Counted from the stretch's first letter, positions 28,503 through 38,485 are shown. The stretch is 64,000 nucleotides of DNA from Jeotgalicoccus saudimassiliensis (GCF_000756715.1 NZ_CCSE01000001.1:992001-1056000); one strand, 5' to 3'. The notes: generated by a model not told the origin, from the letters alone. Numbers and translations are program-made.

Positions 28503-29311
28503 TAGTAACTCTCCTGTAAATAAATATTCTCTATTTTATAATCTATATCCGGAATCCAGCTGTTTAACACTTTTTCAAACCTGTTATTATCTCCGTGGAT
28601 AAAAATACGGTGTGCGGGCGTTTTATCGTGTGCACTAAGCAGCTGCTTTTTATGTAACTGCACCAGTGCCACCGAAACCGCTTCAAAGCCCGCATCAATA
28701 ATATGTTTCCTGCCGTTGAAGAACTCGTCGATAAACGGCTCGATAATGGGAAAATGCGTACAGCCGAGAATCACCGTATCAGCTGCCGTATTTTTGTAGG
28801 GTGCAAGTTTGTCTGCGACCGCTTTTCTCGTAATATCCGAATTTTCAAAATCAAGGCTTTCGATTAAGTCTACAAACTCCGGGCATGGTAAATTATGGAT
28901 TTTAACGTCTGAGTCAAAGCTCAGAATTCCCCGCTCGTATGCTCCCGATTTAATCGTTCCTTCTGTCGCAAGCAGCAGCATTTCGTTGTTGTCGCTTTTA
29001 CGCAGCGCACCGAGTGATCCCGGGTTAATAACACCGTAAACAGGAATATCGATTTCGTCACGAAGTGCCGGCATCACTGCCGCCGTAGCCGTATTGCATG
29101 CGATAATCACAGCTTTGACGCCTTTATCGATTAAAAACTGCACAGCCTCTTTCGTGTATTGTTTAACGTCTTCCTGACTTTTCGGTCCGTACGGACAGCG
29201 CATACTGTCCGCGAAATAATACACTTCCTCGGAAGGCAGCGCGTGAGTAATTTCCTTCATCACCGTCAGCCCGCCGACGCCCGAGTCCATAATACCGATC
29301 GGTCTATTCAT
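28502..29311 (-). CDS. murI: Glutamate racemase
   Basis: Makes D-glutamate for peptidoglycan. The 269-residue protein has MDSGVGGLTV at the N-terminus, the first catalytic cysteine in IIACNTATAAV near residue 72, and the second in ILGCTHFPII near residue 182. It overlaps the marR stop by eight bases and meets rdgB, forming a marR-murI-rdgB-phosphoesterase-GNAT cluster. Confidence 0.97.
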   Translation of the reverse strand: MNRPIGIMDSGVGGLTVMKEITHALPSEEVYYFADSMRCPYGPKSQEDVKQYTKEAVQFLIDKGVKAVIIACNTATAAVMPALRDEIDIPVYGVINPGSLGALRKSDNNEMLLLATEGTIKSGAYERGILSFDSDVKIHNLPCPEFVDLIESLDFENSDITRKAVADKLAPYKNTAADTVILGCTHFPIIEPFIDEFFNGRKHIIDAGFEAVSVALVQLHKKQLLSAHDKTPAHRIFIHGDNNRFEKVLNSWIPDIDYKIENIYLQESY

Positions 29312-29747
29312 ATGTCAGTCGCTCACTTTCCTCTAAAACATGTTCAAGTGCCGCCGGAAGAATTTTTCGCTCGTCTTCTCCCAGATTTTTAGTAATTTTC
29401 GCAATGTAATCGATACGTTTATCGATAACCTGCTGAATCACCTCTTTGCCCTTGTCCTCCATGCTGACAAGCACGAGGCGCTTATCCTTGTCTGAACGGT
29501 CGCGCCTCACGTAATTGCCGGACTCGAGCTTGTCGACAATATCCGTCGTCGTCGAATGCGCGAGGTATAACCTGTTCGCAAGCTCGCCGATCGTAATGCC
29601 GTCCTTGTCGCCCACCCATTGCAGCGCAACAAACTGCAGCGGGGAAATATCATGATGCTTTAAAATCTCCCTGCCGTTCACCCTGACGTGCGACGCGATG
29701 TAGCGCAATGATTTTTCAATTGATTTAGTCTCATGCTCATCATACAT
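29304..29747 (-). CDS. MarR-family transcriptional regulator
   Basis: A 147-residue winged-helix DNA-binding protein. The helix-turn-helix covers about residues 48-75 (ITIGELANRLYLAHSTTTDIVDK) and the wing is RRDRSDKDKRLVLVSM. MarR proteins usually sense small phenolic or oxidative signals and often control their own operon. The frame extends to 29897, but the ATG at 29747 with AAGGGGA upstream gives a normal MarR length. It is the first gene before murI, an unusual leader for that operon. Confidence 0.85.
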   Translation of the reverse strand: MYDEHETKSIEKSLRYIASHVRVNGREILKHHDISPLQFVALQWVGDKDGITIGELANRLYLAHSTTTDIVDKLESGNYVRRDRSDKDKRLVLVSMEDKGKEVIQQVIDKRIDYIAKITKNLGEDERKILPAALEHVLEESERLTYE

Positions 29748-29830
29748 AGTAGCCAGTCCCCTTAAAAATCCTTTATAAATATAATAACGTAAATTTGAAA
29801 AAAAAAATAGGAAGATGAAACATTGAAGCA

Positions 29831-29849
29831 CACAGACTTTTGGTCTGTG
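29831..29849. promoter_or_regulatory. Hairpin in the marR upstream region
   Basis: CACAGAC/GTCTGTG around a five-base loop, about 85 bases upstream of the marR start, with no T-run. A second symmetric site, ACAATAATTGT, lies at 29917-29927. Either could be an operator for the regulator; nothing proves it. Confidence 0.35.
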
Positions 29850-30007
29850 CGTTAATCGTGAAATCTCCAGTTGCATTGTTTGGCGGGGTTTTATCATCTG
29901 AAACGCGGGAAGTCCGACAATAATTGTTAATATTATGATGATAAAATGCTGCGCGCCGGTGATTGAGCGGCTGAACGTGAGCGGGACTTAAGTTGGCAGC
30001 CGGATTT

Positions 30008-30452
30008 GGTGATAAGTCGGGGGAAATCTCACCACTTATCACCGAAAAGGATCAAAACGGTGATATGTTGGCGGAAACTTTGGGACTTATCACCAAAAGA
30101 GAGCAAATCGGTGATATGTCAGCAGAAATCGCGGGACTTATCACCAAAAAGGAGCAAATCGGTGATATGTCAGCAGAAATAACAAGACTTATCACCAAAA
30201 AGGAGCAAAACGGTGATATGTCAGCAGAAATCGCGGGAATTATCACCAAAAGAGAGCAAAACGGTGATATGTCAGCAGAAATCGCGGGACTTATCACCAA
30301 AAAGGAGCAAATCGGTGATATGTCAGCAGAAATCGCGGGACTTATCACCAAAAGAGAGCAAAACGGTGATATGTCAGCAGAAATAACAAGACTTATCACC
30401 AAAAAGGAGCAAATCGGTGATATGTCAGAAAAAATAACGAGACTTATCACCA
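30008..30452. repeat. Tandem hairpin array C: nine 51-bp units
   Basis: Units begin at 30008 and then exactly every 51 bp to 30416. Each has GGTGATATGTC, eleven variable bases, then GGGACTTATCACC or a close variant. GGTGATA pairs with TATCACC. The first unit has GGTGATAAGT/ACTTATCACC, a fully paired 10-bp stem. The inter-hairpin segment is A-rich (AAAAAGGAGCAAAAC). Since 51 is 17 codons, both strands keep long open frames that encode a 17-residue repeat, with no ribosome site. The array lies between the sdhB terminator and the marR promoter region; nothing else was recognised in 29850-30480. Confidence 0.92.
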
Positions 30453-30487
30453 AAAACGCGGCATGACGTCCTGCAAACACCCAACAC

Positions 30488-30513
30488 AAAAAAGCCCCGC
30501 TCGTAAGCGGGGC
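30488..30513 (-). terminator. sdhCAB terminator
   Basis: GGCCCCGCTTACGAGCGGGGC followed by TTTTTT on the minus strand, about 24 bases past the sdhB stop. Confidence 0.92.
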
Positions 30514-30536
30514 CTTTCGATCTATCTATCATTCAA

Positions 30537-31316
30537 TTAGTTAACTTCGTGGTCGCTTCCGAAGAATGATTTGAACATGTGGAATGTTGTTTCGCGCTGC
30601 ATTGATGCGATTGATGTCGTTAAAGGAATTCCTTTTGGACATGCTTCGACACAGTTTTGTGCCATTCCGCATTCTGCGATTCCGCCTGTACCCATTAGAG
30701 CGTCAAGACGTTCGTTCTTTGTCATGCTGCCTGTCGGGTGAAGGTTGAAAAGGCGTACCTGTGAAATTGGTGCAGCACCCATGAATTTAGATTTGTCGTT
30801 AACGTTCGGACAAACTTCCAAACATACGCCGCATGACATACATTTAGATAATTCATAAGCGATCTGACGTTTTTTCTCAGGCATTCTCGGTCCGGGACCA
30901 AGGTCGTATGTACCGTCGATCGGTACCCAGGCCTGTACGCGTTTTAAGTTGTCGAACATGAATGAACGGTCTACCTGTAAGTCTCTGACTACAGGGAAAG
31001 TGCTCATCGGTTCTAATTTGATCGGCTGCTGGTACTGGTCAACAAGCGCAGTACATGACTGGCGCGCGTTGCCGTTAATTACCATTGAACAGGCACCGCA
31101 GACTTCCTCAAGACAGCTTGCGTCCCATGTTACTGCAGTTGTTTTCTGTCCTTTTGCATTTACCGGGTTTCTCTGGATTTCCATAAGCGCACTGATGATG
31201 TTCATGTTCGGGCGGTATGGAATTTCGAAGTCTTCCCAATAGCTGCTAGCTTCCGGATTTTCCTGGCGTCTGATACTTAGCTTTATAGTTTTTGTTTCAG
31301 TTGCTGTAGTACTCAT
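30537..31316 (-). CDS. sdhB: Succinate dehydrogenase iron-sulfur subunit
   Basis: Carries electrons from the flavoprotein to the membrane anchor. The 259-residue protein has the [2Fe-2S] cysteines in CLEEVCGACSMVING and QSC near residues 68-88. The [4Fe-4S] and [3Fe-4S] ligands are in CMSCGVCLEVCPNV (near 158) and CGMAQNCVEACPKG (near 213). It is the last gene of sdhCAB, as in Bacillus and Staphylococcus, with a strong terminator. Confidence 0.97.
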   Translation of the reverse strand: MSTTATETKTIKLSIRRQENPEASSYWEDFEIPYRPNMNIISALMEIQRNPVNAKGQKTTAVTWDASCLEEVCGACSMVINGNARQSCTALVDQYQQPIKLEPMSTFPVVRDLQVDRSFMFDNLKRVQAWVPIDGTYDLGPGPRMPEKKRQIAYELSKCMSCGVCLEVCPNVNDKSKFMGAAPISQVRLFNLHPTGSMTKNERLDALMGTGGIAECGMAQNCVEACPKGIPLTTSIASMQRETTFHMFKSFFGSDHEVN

Positions 31317-31339
31317 TTATATTTAGCCATCCCCTTCTA

Positions 31340-33091
31340 CTAATGTTTAGCTGAGTAGTCACGAACACGCGGCGGAATTAAGCTCACGTCAACGTCTTCG
31401 TATTCGAATCTCGGTGCTTCAAGTGCGCCTTCAAAGTATGCTTTAGTAGTTTTCAGCCATTCTTCGTCGTTACGTTCCGGGAAGTCCGGTTTGTAGTGCG
31501 CACCGCGTGATTCGTTTCTGTTGTATGCACCGATTGTAATTACGCGTGCAAGGACAAGCATGTTCCATAACTGGCGTGTAAAGAATGCCGCCTGGTTACT
31601 CCACTTCTTAGTATCGTTAATGTTGATTTTTTTATAGCGTTCCATTAACTCCAAGATTTTCTTGTCAGTTTCTAAAAGTTTATCGTTGTGACGTACTACT
31701 GTTACGTTAGCCGTCATAATTTCACCGAGTTCTTTATGGATAACATATGCGTTTTCCGTACCGTCCATCGCAAGGATGTTATCGAATTTCTCCTGCTCAG
31801 CCTGTGTATGTCTTTCGTACAGTGCTTCGTCAAGATCTTCGTATGAAGTTTCAAGTGTTTTCACGTAGTCGATCGCTTTCGGTCCTGCAACCATACCGCC
31901 GTAAATTGCCGACAGTAATGAGTTGGCACCTAAACGGTTACCGCCGTGCTGTGAGTAATCACACTCACCTGCAGCGAACAGTCCCGGAATTGATGTCATC
32001 TGGTCGTAGTCCACATACAGTCCGCCCATTGAGTAGTGTACCGCAGGGAAAATCTTCATCGGTACTTTACGCGGGTCGTCTCCTGTGAATTTCTCGTAGA
32101 TTTCAATGATTCCGCCGAGTTTAATATCAAGTTCTTTTGCATCTTTATGAGATAAATCAAGGTAAACCATGTTTTCTCCGTTAATACCGAGTTTCTGGTT
32201 TACACACACGTCAAAGATTTCACGTGTTGCGATATCGCGGGGTACGAGGTTACCGTAGTCCGGATATTTTTCTTCAAGGAAGTACCACGGTTTACCGTCT
32301 TTATAAGTCCAGACGCGTCCGCCTTCCCCGCGTGCAGATTCACTCATGAGACGGAGTTTATCGTCTCCCGGAATTGCTGTCGGGTGGATTTGGATAAATT
32401 CACCGTTAGCGTAAACTGCACCCTGCTGATAAACGATCGATGCCGCTGATCCTGTGTTGATCATCGAGTTCGTCGATTTACCGAAGATAATACCAGGGCC
32501 GCCCGTCGCCATAATTACAGCGTCAGCTTTGAATGTTTTAATTTCTCCGCTTGTGATTTCCTGTGCTGTAATTCCGCGTGCGCGTCCTTCGTCGTCTACG
32601 ACAACGCCTAGGAATTCCCATCCTTCGTACTTGTCAACCTGACCTTTAACTTCAAAGCTTCTTACCTGCTCATCAAGAGCGTACAGTAACTGCTGGCCTG
32701 TCGTAGCACCTGCGTATGCTGTACGGTGGTGAAGCGTTCCGCCGAAACGGCGGAAGTCTAAAAGACCTTCAGGTGTTCTGTTGAACATTACTCCCATACG
32801 GTCAAGCAGGTGGATGATCTTCGGTGCTGCTTCAGTCATTGCCTTTACAGGCGGCTGGTTCGCTAAGAAGTCTCCGCCGTATACTGTATCGTCAAAGTGA
32901 ATTAATGGTGAGTCTCCCTCACCTTTTGTGTTTACTGCACCGTTGATTCCGCCCTGTGCACACACCGAGTGTGAACGCTTAACCGGAACGATTGAAAATA
33001 AATCTATGTTAGCACCAGATTCTGCTGCTTTGATCGTTGCCATGAGTCCTGCAAGGCCCCCGCCGACAACGATTACTTTATTATCCGCCAT
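31340..33091 (-). CDS. sdhA: Succinate dehydrogenase flavoprotein subunit
   Basis: Oxidises succinate to fumarate with covalently bound FAD. The 583-residue protein has the dinucleotide-binding motif VVGGGLAGLMA (residues 7-17) and the flavin segment RSHSVCAQGGINGA near 40. The active-site region includes HPTAIPG and ESARGEGG near residues 235-255, and GANSLLSAIYGG lies near 385. It sits between sdhC and sdhB with short gaps. Confidence 0.97.
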   Translation of the reverse strand: MADNKVIVVGGGLAGLMATIKAAESGANIDLFSIVPVKRSHSVCAQGGINGAVNTKGEGDSPLIHFDDTVYGGDFLANQPPVKAMTEAAPKIIHLLDRMGVMFNRTPEGLLDFRRFGGTLHHRTAYAGATTGQQLLYALDEQVRSFEVKGQVDKYEGWEFLGVVVDDEGRARGITAQEITSGEIKTFKADAVIMATGGPGIIFGKSTNSMINTGSAASIVYQQGAVYANGEFIQIHPTAIPGDDKLRLMSESARGEGGRVWTYKDGKPWYFLEEKYPDYGNLVPRDIATREIFDVCVNQKLGINGENMVYLDLSHKDAKELDIKLGGIIEIYEKFTGDDPRKVPMKIFPAVHYSMGGLYVDYDQMTSIPGLFAAGECDYSQHGGNRLGANSLLSAIYGGMVAGPKAIDYVKTLETSYEDLDEALYERHTQAEQEKFDNILAMDGTENAYVIHKELGEIMTANVTVVRHNDKLLETDKKILELMERYKKININDTKKWSNQAAFFTRQLWNMLVLARVITIGAYNRNESRGAHYKPDFPERNDEEWLKTTKAYFEGALEAPRFEYEDVDVSLIPPRVRDYSAKH

Positions 33092-33105
33092 TATTTACAC
33101 TCCTT

Positions 33106-33717
33106 TTATACAAACGCAAAAATTGCCATTAGTCCGATAGTAGAAACTGCTAAGAAAATAAAAATTGCCACGTAACTCATAATCTGCTGCGATTTCGGTG
33201 ACTGTGTAATACCCCATGTAATCATGAACGTCCATAAACCGTTTGCAAAGTGGAAAACTGTCGCTAAGACACCGACAACCCAAAATACAAGCCAGAACGG
33301 ATTGGCAACGATCTGCTCAACCATCTGGAAGTTTACTTCAGCGCCAAGGAACACCTGGAAGCGCGTCTGGTAGACGTGAACTGCGATGAATATAAATGCA
33401 ATCACACCTGTAATTCTTTGGAGAACGAACATCCAGTTGCGGTAAGTTGCGTATCTGCCCACGTTGTTTTTAGCAGTAAATGCGATGTAAACACCGTAAA
33501 TACCGTGGAACAGAATTGGTAAGTAAATGATGAAAATCTCAAGCAGAATAACGAACGGCAGGTTACCCATAATACCTGCAGCGAAGTTAAATGCTTCCTC
33601 ACTGTATGTAGCCGTAAAGTTAACAAGCAAGTGCTGGATTAAAAAGACCCCCAGCGGTAAAACTCCGAGCAATGAATGTAATCTGCGAATGTAAAAACCT
33701 GAATCTTGATTCGACAC
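33106..33717 (-). CDS. sdhC: Succinate dehydrogenase cytochrome b558 subunit
   Basis: The di-haem membrane anchor that passes electrons to menaquinone. The 203-residue protein has five hydrophobic segments of the B. subtilis SdhC type. Candidate haem-ligand histidines are in LHSLLGVL and LIQHLLVNF (TM1), LFHGIYGVY (TM2), FIAVHVYQTRF (TM3) and VFHFANGLW (TM4). It is the first gene of the operon, with a promoter 45 bases upstream. Confidence 0.96.
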   Translation of the reverse strand: MSNQDSGFYIRRLHSLLGVLPLGVFLIQHLLVNFTATYSEEAFNFAAGIMGNLPFVILLEIFIIYLPILFHGIYGVYIAFTAKNNVGRYATYRNWMFVLQRITGVIAFIFIAVHVYQTRFQVFLGAEVNFQMVEQIVANPFWLVFWVVGVLATVFHFANGLWTFMITWGITQSPKSQQIMSYVAIFIFLAVSTIGLMAIFAFV

Positions 33718-33758
33718 AAAAGACCCCCCTAACTATTTGTCAACAAACTTTAACTCTT

Positions 33759-33787
33759 ATTTTACCCGTAATAATTTTACAAATCAA
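33759..33787 (-). promoter_or_regulatory. sdhCAB promoter
   Basis: TTGATT (33782-33787), a 17-base spacer and TAAAAT (33759-33764) on the minus strand, just after the end of uvrC. Confidence 0.7.
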
Positions 33788-33830
33788 GACAGCGTTTAAT
33801 CTTTTACACTTTTCTTATACATTCGCCGCC

Positions 33831-35606
33831 CTACTGCTGTTCGCTTAGTTTTCTAACTATGTTTTCCGCGACATTTTTCGGAATGCCAATCTCTGTGAAA
33901 TCGGTCACATTCTTTTCTTTCATCCGTTTGACTGAGCCGAATTTTGAAAGTAATTTTCGCTTCCTCGCCGGCCCGACACCTTCGATATTATCGAGCTGCG
34001 AGACGACAGACGTTTTGCGGCGTGTATTGCGGTGAAATGAAATTGCGAATCTGTGTACTTCGTCCTGAATCCGCTGGAGTAAATAAAAACTCTGCGAGTT
34101 CTTTTTCATCGGCACGATTTCCGCCGGATCGCCGTACAGCAGCTCCGCCGTCGAGTGTTTGTCATCTTTTGCGAGTCCCGCGACCGGAATATCGAGTGAC
34201 AGTTCGTTTAATAATACGCTTTTCACCGTATTCATATGTCCGACTGCCCCGTCTACGATAATTAAATCAGGGAGCGGCAGCCCTTCTTTTAACACGCGCG
34301 TATAGCGGCGTCTGACCGCTTCAGCCATAGACGCATAGTCATCCGGCCCTGTCACCGTTTTAATTTTATATTTGCGGTAATCCTTTTTGGACGGTTTGCC
34401 GTCGATAAACGACACCATTACACTGACCGGGTCCACACCCTGAATGTTCGAGTTGTCGAACGCCTCGATGCGGCGGGGCGTTTCGATGTTCATGACGTCA
34501 CCGAGCGTTTCAATCGCTTTAATCGTACGCGCTTCATCGCGGGCGATAATTTCAAATTTATTTTCGATCGCAATGCCGGCATTTTTTGTCGCGAGCTCCA
34601 CCATTTCGCGTTTGCCGCCCCGGAGCGGCGCTTTCACTGCTGCCGGCAGTGCCTCGTCGAGAAGTGCTGCGTTAAATTCTTTTGGAATGTGCACTTCTTT
34701 CGGCATTAAGTTCGAGCTGAGATCGTAAAAGTGCACGATGAATCTGAAGAACTCCTCTTCCGCCGAGTCGTTCATCGGAAACATTTCCGCTTTCTTTTCG
34801 ATCAGTTTACCGCTTCTGATAAAGAGCACGGACACCGACATCCAGCCGTTATCCACCGCGTAGCCGAAACAGTCGCGGGCAGTCATATCCGACGTCAGCA
34901 CGTTCTGCTTCAGCATCGTGTTCTCTATATGGCCCATTAAATCGCGGTACTCCTTCGCCTTTTCGAACTCGAGTTCTTCGGCTGCAGCGTGCATTTTTTC
35001 TTCCAGTTCTTTCATGACTTCATCGGTTTCGCCGTTTAGAAAGTCCGTGATGCCGTCAATCATCTTCTGGTTTTGTTCTTCTGTCACGTTAAATACGCAC
35101 GGGCCGAGACACTGTCCGATATGGTAATACAGACACAGTTTGTCCGGCATCGTGTTGCATTTTCTCAGCGGATAAATACGGTCCAGCAGCTTTTTTGTTT
35201 CGTGCGCACTGTACGCATTCGGGTACGGCCCGAAATATTTGCCCGACTTCGGCTTAACCGTCCGCGTAACGACGAGTTTCGGGTGCTTCTCCTTCGTAAT
35301 TTTAATGAAGGGATAGCTCTTGTCGTCTTTCAGTAAAATATTATATCTCGGAAGGTGTTTTTTAATTAATGTGTTCTCGAGCAGCAGCGATTCGATTTCC
35401 GAACCCGTGACGATAAAGTCGAACTCGGTAATATCGGCAACGAGGCGCATCGTCTTTTCATCGTGCGCACCGGTAAAGTACGACCGCACCCTGCTCCGGA
35501 GGTTTTTCGCCTTCCCGACGTATATAATTTCCCCGTCTTTATTTTTCATCAGATAACAGCCGGGTTCCACCGGCAGCACTGACAATTTCAATTTCAGTTC
35601 AGACAT
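33831..35606 (-). CDS. uvrC: Excinuclease ABC subunit C
   Basis: Makes the dual incisions in nucleotide excision repair with UvrB. The 591-residue protein has an N-terminal GIY-YIG nuclease domain ([20 protein letters not shown], residues 15-34) and a cysteine cluster in [21 protein letters not shown] near 150-170. The UVR motif is near 205, the RNase H-like domain near 370-520, and helix-hairpin-helix motifs lie at the C-terminus ([13 protein letters not shown]). It follows trxA after that gene's terminator and precedes sdhCAB, as in S. aureus. Confidence 0.97.
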   Translation of the reverse strand: MSELKLKLSVLPVEPGCYLMKNKDGEIIYVGKAKNLRSRVRSYFTGAHDEKTMRLVADITEFDFIVTGSEIESLLLENTLIKKHLPRYNILLKDDKSYPFIKITKEKHPKLVVTRTVKPKSGKYFGPYPNAYSAHETKKLLDRIYPLRKCNTMPDKLCLYYHIGQCLGPCVFNVTEEQNQKMIDGITDFLNGETDEVMKELEEKMHAAAEELEFEKAKEYRDLMGHIENTMLKQNVLTSDMTARDCFGYAVDNGWMSVSVLFIRSGKLIEKKAEMFPMNDSAEEEFFRFIVHFYDLSSNLMPKEVHIPKEFNAALLDEALPAAVKAPLRGGKREMVELATKNAGIAIENKFEIIARDEARTIKAIETLGDVMNIETPRRIEAFDNSNIQGVDPVSVMVSFIDGKPSKKDYRKYKIKTVTGPDDYASMAEAVRRRYTRVLKEGLPLPDLIIVDGAVGHMNTVKSVLLNELSLDIPVAGLAKDDKHSTAELLYGDPAEIVPMKKNSQSFYLLQRIQDEVHRFAISFHRNTRRKTSVVSQLDNIEGVGPARKRKLLSKFGSVKRMKEKNVTDFTEIGIPKNVAENIVRKLSEQQ

Positions 35607-35623
35607 ATATATCCCTTCTTCTA

Positions 35624-35655
35624 TAAAAAAAGCCGCCCAAAAATGGCGGCTTTAA
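35624..35655 (-). terminator. trxA terminator
   Basis: AAAGCCGCC/GGCGGCTTT stem followed by TTTTTT on the minus strand, in the 58-base gap between trxA and uvrC. Confidence 0.88.
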
Positions 35656-35664
35656 AAATTTCAA

Positions 35665-35979
35665 TTATGCATGTTTTTCTATTAATGCAGCAAGCTGCTC
35701 TTTAGGCTGGAATCCAACTACTTTATCAACAGGTTCGCCGTCTTTGAAAAGAATAAGAGTCGGAATACTCATTACTTCGTACTCGCTTGCTGTTGCCTGG
35801 TTTTCATCAACATTTAATTTAGCAATGTTTGCTTTACCTTCAACTTCAGGCGCTAATTCTTCAAGAATTGGAGCAATCATTTTACAAGGCCCGCACCAAG
35901 GTGCCCAGAAGTCTACTAATGTAAGTCCACTACCAATTTCTTCTTTAAATCCTGCATCGTTCACATCATATAATGCCAT
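35665..35979 (-). CDS. trxA: Thioredoxin
   Basis: A general protein disulfide reductase. The 104-residue protein carries the redox motif WCGPC (C29, C32) after FWAP, the cis-proline segment SIPTLILF near 72 and the C-terminal VGFQPKEQL. It has its own strong promoter and GGAGGT ribosome site. Confidence 0.97.
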   Translation of the reverse strand: MALYDVNDAGFKEEIGSGLTLVDFWAPWCGPCKMIAPILEELAPEVEGKANIAKLNVDENQATASEYEVMSIPTLILFKDGEPVDKVVGFQPKEQLAALIEKHA

Positions 35980-36010
35980 ATAAAACTACCTCCATATTTG
36001 TGTTGTGTTT

Positions 36011-36039
36011 ATTATACAACAATTCATTTTGTCACTCAA
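36011..36039 (-). promoter_or_regulatory. trxA promoter
   Basis: TTGAGT (36034-36039), a 17-base spacer and a perfect TATAAT (36011-36016) on the minus strand, 32 bases upstream of trxA and just after the small membrane ORF. Confidence 0.8.
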
Positions 36040-36048
36040 CGGTATTGC

Positions 36049-36147
36049 TTAAGCGATAAACATCAGGTAGACAATGCCGCTTAAAAACATTATCACGCTG
36101 ATCACGATAAGCACCTTCGCGAGTTTATACATATCAAAGTTATCCAC
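36049..36147 (-). CDS. Predicted 32-residue single-pass membrane peptide
   Basis: A short frame between mutS2 and trxA starting with GTG. It begins MDNFDMYKLAK and continues into a hydrophobic helix of about 20 residues (LIVISVIMFLSGIVYLMFIA). AGGTGA, which includes the end of the mutS2 stop region, lies at ribosome-site distance before the GTG. Position right after mutS2 suggests coupled expression. No family was recognised. The hydrophobic stretch and ribosome site support it, but short length keeps confidence moderate. Confidence 0.5.
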   Translation of the reverse strand: MDNFDMYKLAKVLIVISVIMFLSGIVYLMFIA

Positions 36148-36157
36148 CGGGATTCAC

Positions 36158-38485
36158 CTACTTCATTTCAACTATCGTCACACCGAAGCCGCCTTCACTC
36201 GGCATACCGCCGCGGAATGATGATACTTTCGGGTGGCGTTTTAAATACTGCTGCACGCCTTTTTGCAGTGCGCCGGTGCCTTTACCGTGAATAATCTCGA
36301 CATCCGAGTAGTTCGACAGGAGCACCTGGTCGAGGTAATGCTCGAGACGGATCAGCGCATCTTCGTAACGTTCGCCCCGTAAATCGAGCGAACGGCTGAC
36401 ATGTGTTTTGTTCTGGCGTATCGTTACCGGCTTTTGCGGTTTCGACGCCTTACGTTTCTTCACTTCGGACTTGTCAAGCTTCATTTTAATAATGCCCATC
36501 TGCACAGTCACTTCGTCACCGTTCAGACCGATAATCTCACCCTTCTGACCGTACGTCAGCACGTCGACCTCATCGCCGACATTCAGTGTCTCAACTTTTT
36601 CGTTCCGCACATCTTTTTTAATGTCGCGCTGGTAATAGCTGTCCGACAGTTCTTTTTTCGCTTTGATGATTTCGTGTTCCTGAATGCTGTCGGCACCCAG
36701 TTCCTTCATCATTTCAAGTTCTTTTATAATTTCAGCCGCTTCCAGTTCGCGCTGTTTGACGATGCGGTTCGCTTCGTCTTCCGCGTTTTGGATCAGCTTA
36801 TCTTTAAATTTCGTAAACTGCTCGTTCGATTCTTTCAGCTCTTTTTGCAGTGCTTCCGCCTCACGCATCAGCTCGTGTGTGTCCTGTTCGTGTTCGCGCG
36901 CGAGTGTCGTATGGCGTTCGAGCGCAGTAATCATGTCATTGACTTCCATATTGTCGCGGCCCGTTAAGCTGCGCGCGCGGTCGATGACGCCGTGGTCGAG
37001 GCCGAGCTTATTGGAAATTTCAAAGGCATTCGATTTACCCGGTATGCCCATTAATAATCTGTACGTCGGCGATAAAGTGCTCACGTCAAACTCCACACTC
37101 GCGTTAATAACGTCGTCACGCGTATAACTGAACGACTTCAGCTGCGGGTAGTGCGTCGTTGAAATAATCTTCGCATCTTTATCGAGCAGATACTCGATAA
37201 TACTGATTGCGAGTGCCGCCCCTTCTTCAGGGTCCGTCCCCGCGCCGAGCTCATCGAGAATGACAAGTGATTCATCGTCGACACGCTTCAGTATGTCGGC
37301 AATATTTGTCATGTGGCTCGAGAACGTCGACAGCGACTGTTCGATCGACTGCTCGTCACCGATATCAGCGTACACATTTTTAAAGACCGCGATGGATGAA
37401 CCGTCGCGTGCCGGGATCGGAATTCCCGCCTGCGCCATTAAGACCGACAGACCGACCGTTTTAATCGTCACTGTCTTACCGCCGGTGTTCGGTCCTGTTA
37501 TAATGACCGCTTTCGTTTCCGGTTCAACGACGATGTCGTTTTTCACGACCGTTTCGCTGTCGATTAACGGATGGTACGCACCGATTAAACGGATGGAATC
37601 GTCTTCTGAAATTAACGGCTTCGTTCCTTTAATGTGTGCACCGTACTTCGCTTTTGCAAAGACGAAATCGATGTGGTGCAGGTTAGTATTGTATTCATAT
37701 AAATCATGCGCGACTTCGTTGACTCTTTCTGTCAGTTCGCTCAGGATGCGCGTGATTTCCGCTTCTTCCTGCTCTTTTAAGCGCGTAATGTTGTTGGTCA
37801 TATCGACGATCGCTGACGGTTCGACATAAATCGTCTGACCGCTTTGTGATGAATCGTGAATAATCCCTTTAAACTCGCTGCGGTAATCCACGTTAACCGG
37901 AATCACGTAGCGGCCGTTACGCATCGTAATGATACTGTCTGACAGCTTGCGCTGATTTTTTCTGACGATATCGTTTAAACGTTCGCGGATTTTCTGTTCC
38001 TCAGAGCCGATTTTACGGCGGATGCGGAGGAGTTCCGGCGACGCATGGTCGAGCACAGTTACTTCATCGACTGTTTCCGTAATGCGTTTGTACAGAAAAT
38101 GAATGTCTTCAAGTTCTGTAATGTACGGCTTAATATTCGAAAGAAATACTTCATCTTCTTCAAACGCATTGATCAGCGTATGAAGCATCTGTTTTCTGTT
38201 TAATATCGATTTAATTTTATTGAAGTCGCTGACGCCTAAAATACTGCCGATTTCAGCTCTTTTGACGAACGGCTTAATGTCGCTGATGCCGCCGAGTTCC
38301 ACATGGCGGTATCGGAGCATTGAAGACGCGTCGTCGACTTCCTCTATGTTCTTAACGATTGTACCGGGGTCGGTTTCGACGATGGAGAAATTTAACTCCG
38401 CCTTCGTCTTATCACTGACCGCGAATGCTTTTACCGATTCGAGAATTTTATCGAATTCCAGTTTCGTGAATGTCTTATCATTCAT
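36158..38485 (-). CDS. mutS2: Endonuclease MutS2 with Smr domain
   Basis: A MutS-like ATPase known from other bacteria to limit recombination and to act on collided ribosomes. The 775-residue protein has the Walker A motif GPNTGGKT near residue 332 and DELGAGTDPEEG near 410. A long coiled coil covers 510-620 and a C-terminal Smr nuclease-like domain begins near 700 (LDLRGERYEDAL, HGKGTGAL). It lacks the mismatch-recognition domain of MutS, as expected for MutS2. It overlaps polX by eight bases. Confidence 0.96.
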   Translation of the reverse strand: MNDKTFTKLEFDKILESVKAFAVSDKTKAELNFSIVETDPGTIVKNIEEVDDASSMLRYRHVELGGISDIKPFVKRAEIGSILGVSDFNKIKSILNRKQMLHTLINAFEEDEVFLSNIKPYITELEDIHFLYKRITETVDEVTVLDHASPELLRIRRKIGSEEQKIRERLNDIVRKNQRKLSDSIITMRNGRYVIPVNVDYRSEFKGIIHDSSQSGQTIYVEPSAIVDMTNNITRLKEQEEAEITRILSELTERVNEVAHDLYEYNTNLHHIDFVFAKAKYGAHIKGTKPLISEDDSIRLIGAYHPLIDSETVVKNDIVVEPETKAVIITGPNTGGKTVTIKTVGLSVLMAQAGIPIPARDGSSIAVFKNVYADIGDEQSIEQSLSTFSSHMTNIADILKRVDDESLVILDELGAGTDPEEGAALAISIIEYLLDKDAKIISTTHYPQLKSFSYTRDDVINASVEFDVSTLSPTYRLLMGIPGKSNAFEISNKLGLDHGVIDRARSLTGRDNMEVNDMITALERHTTLAREHEQDTHELMREAEALQKELKESNEQFTKFKDKLIQNAEDEANRIVKQRELEAAEIIKELEMMKELGADSIQEHEIIKAKKELSDSYYQRDIKKDVRNEKVETLNVGDEVDVLTYGQKGEIIGLNGDEVTVQMGIIKMKLDKSEVKKRKASKPQKPVTIRQNKTHVSRSLDLRGERYEDALIRLEHYLDQVLLSNYSDVEIIHGKGTGALQKGVQQYLKRHPKVSSFRGGMPSEGGFGVTIVEMK

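Noticed and set aside
29993-30489. Open frames on both strands with a 17-residue repeat (GDMSAEIAGLITKKEQN)
   Set aside because: 51 bp equals 17 codons, so one open unit opens the whole array on both strands. No ribosome site; the related array at 41196-41691 does not encode the same peptide.
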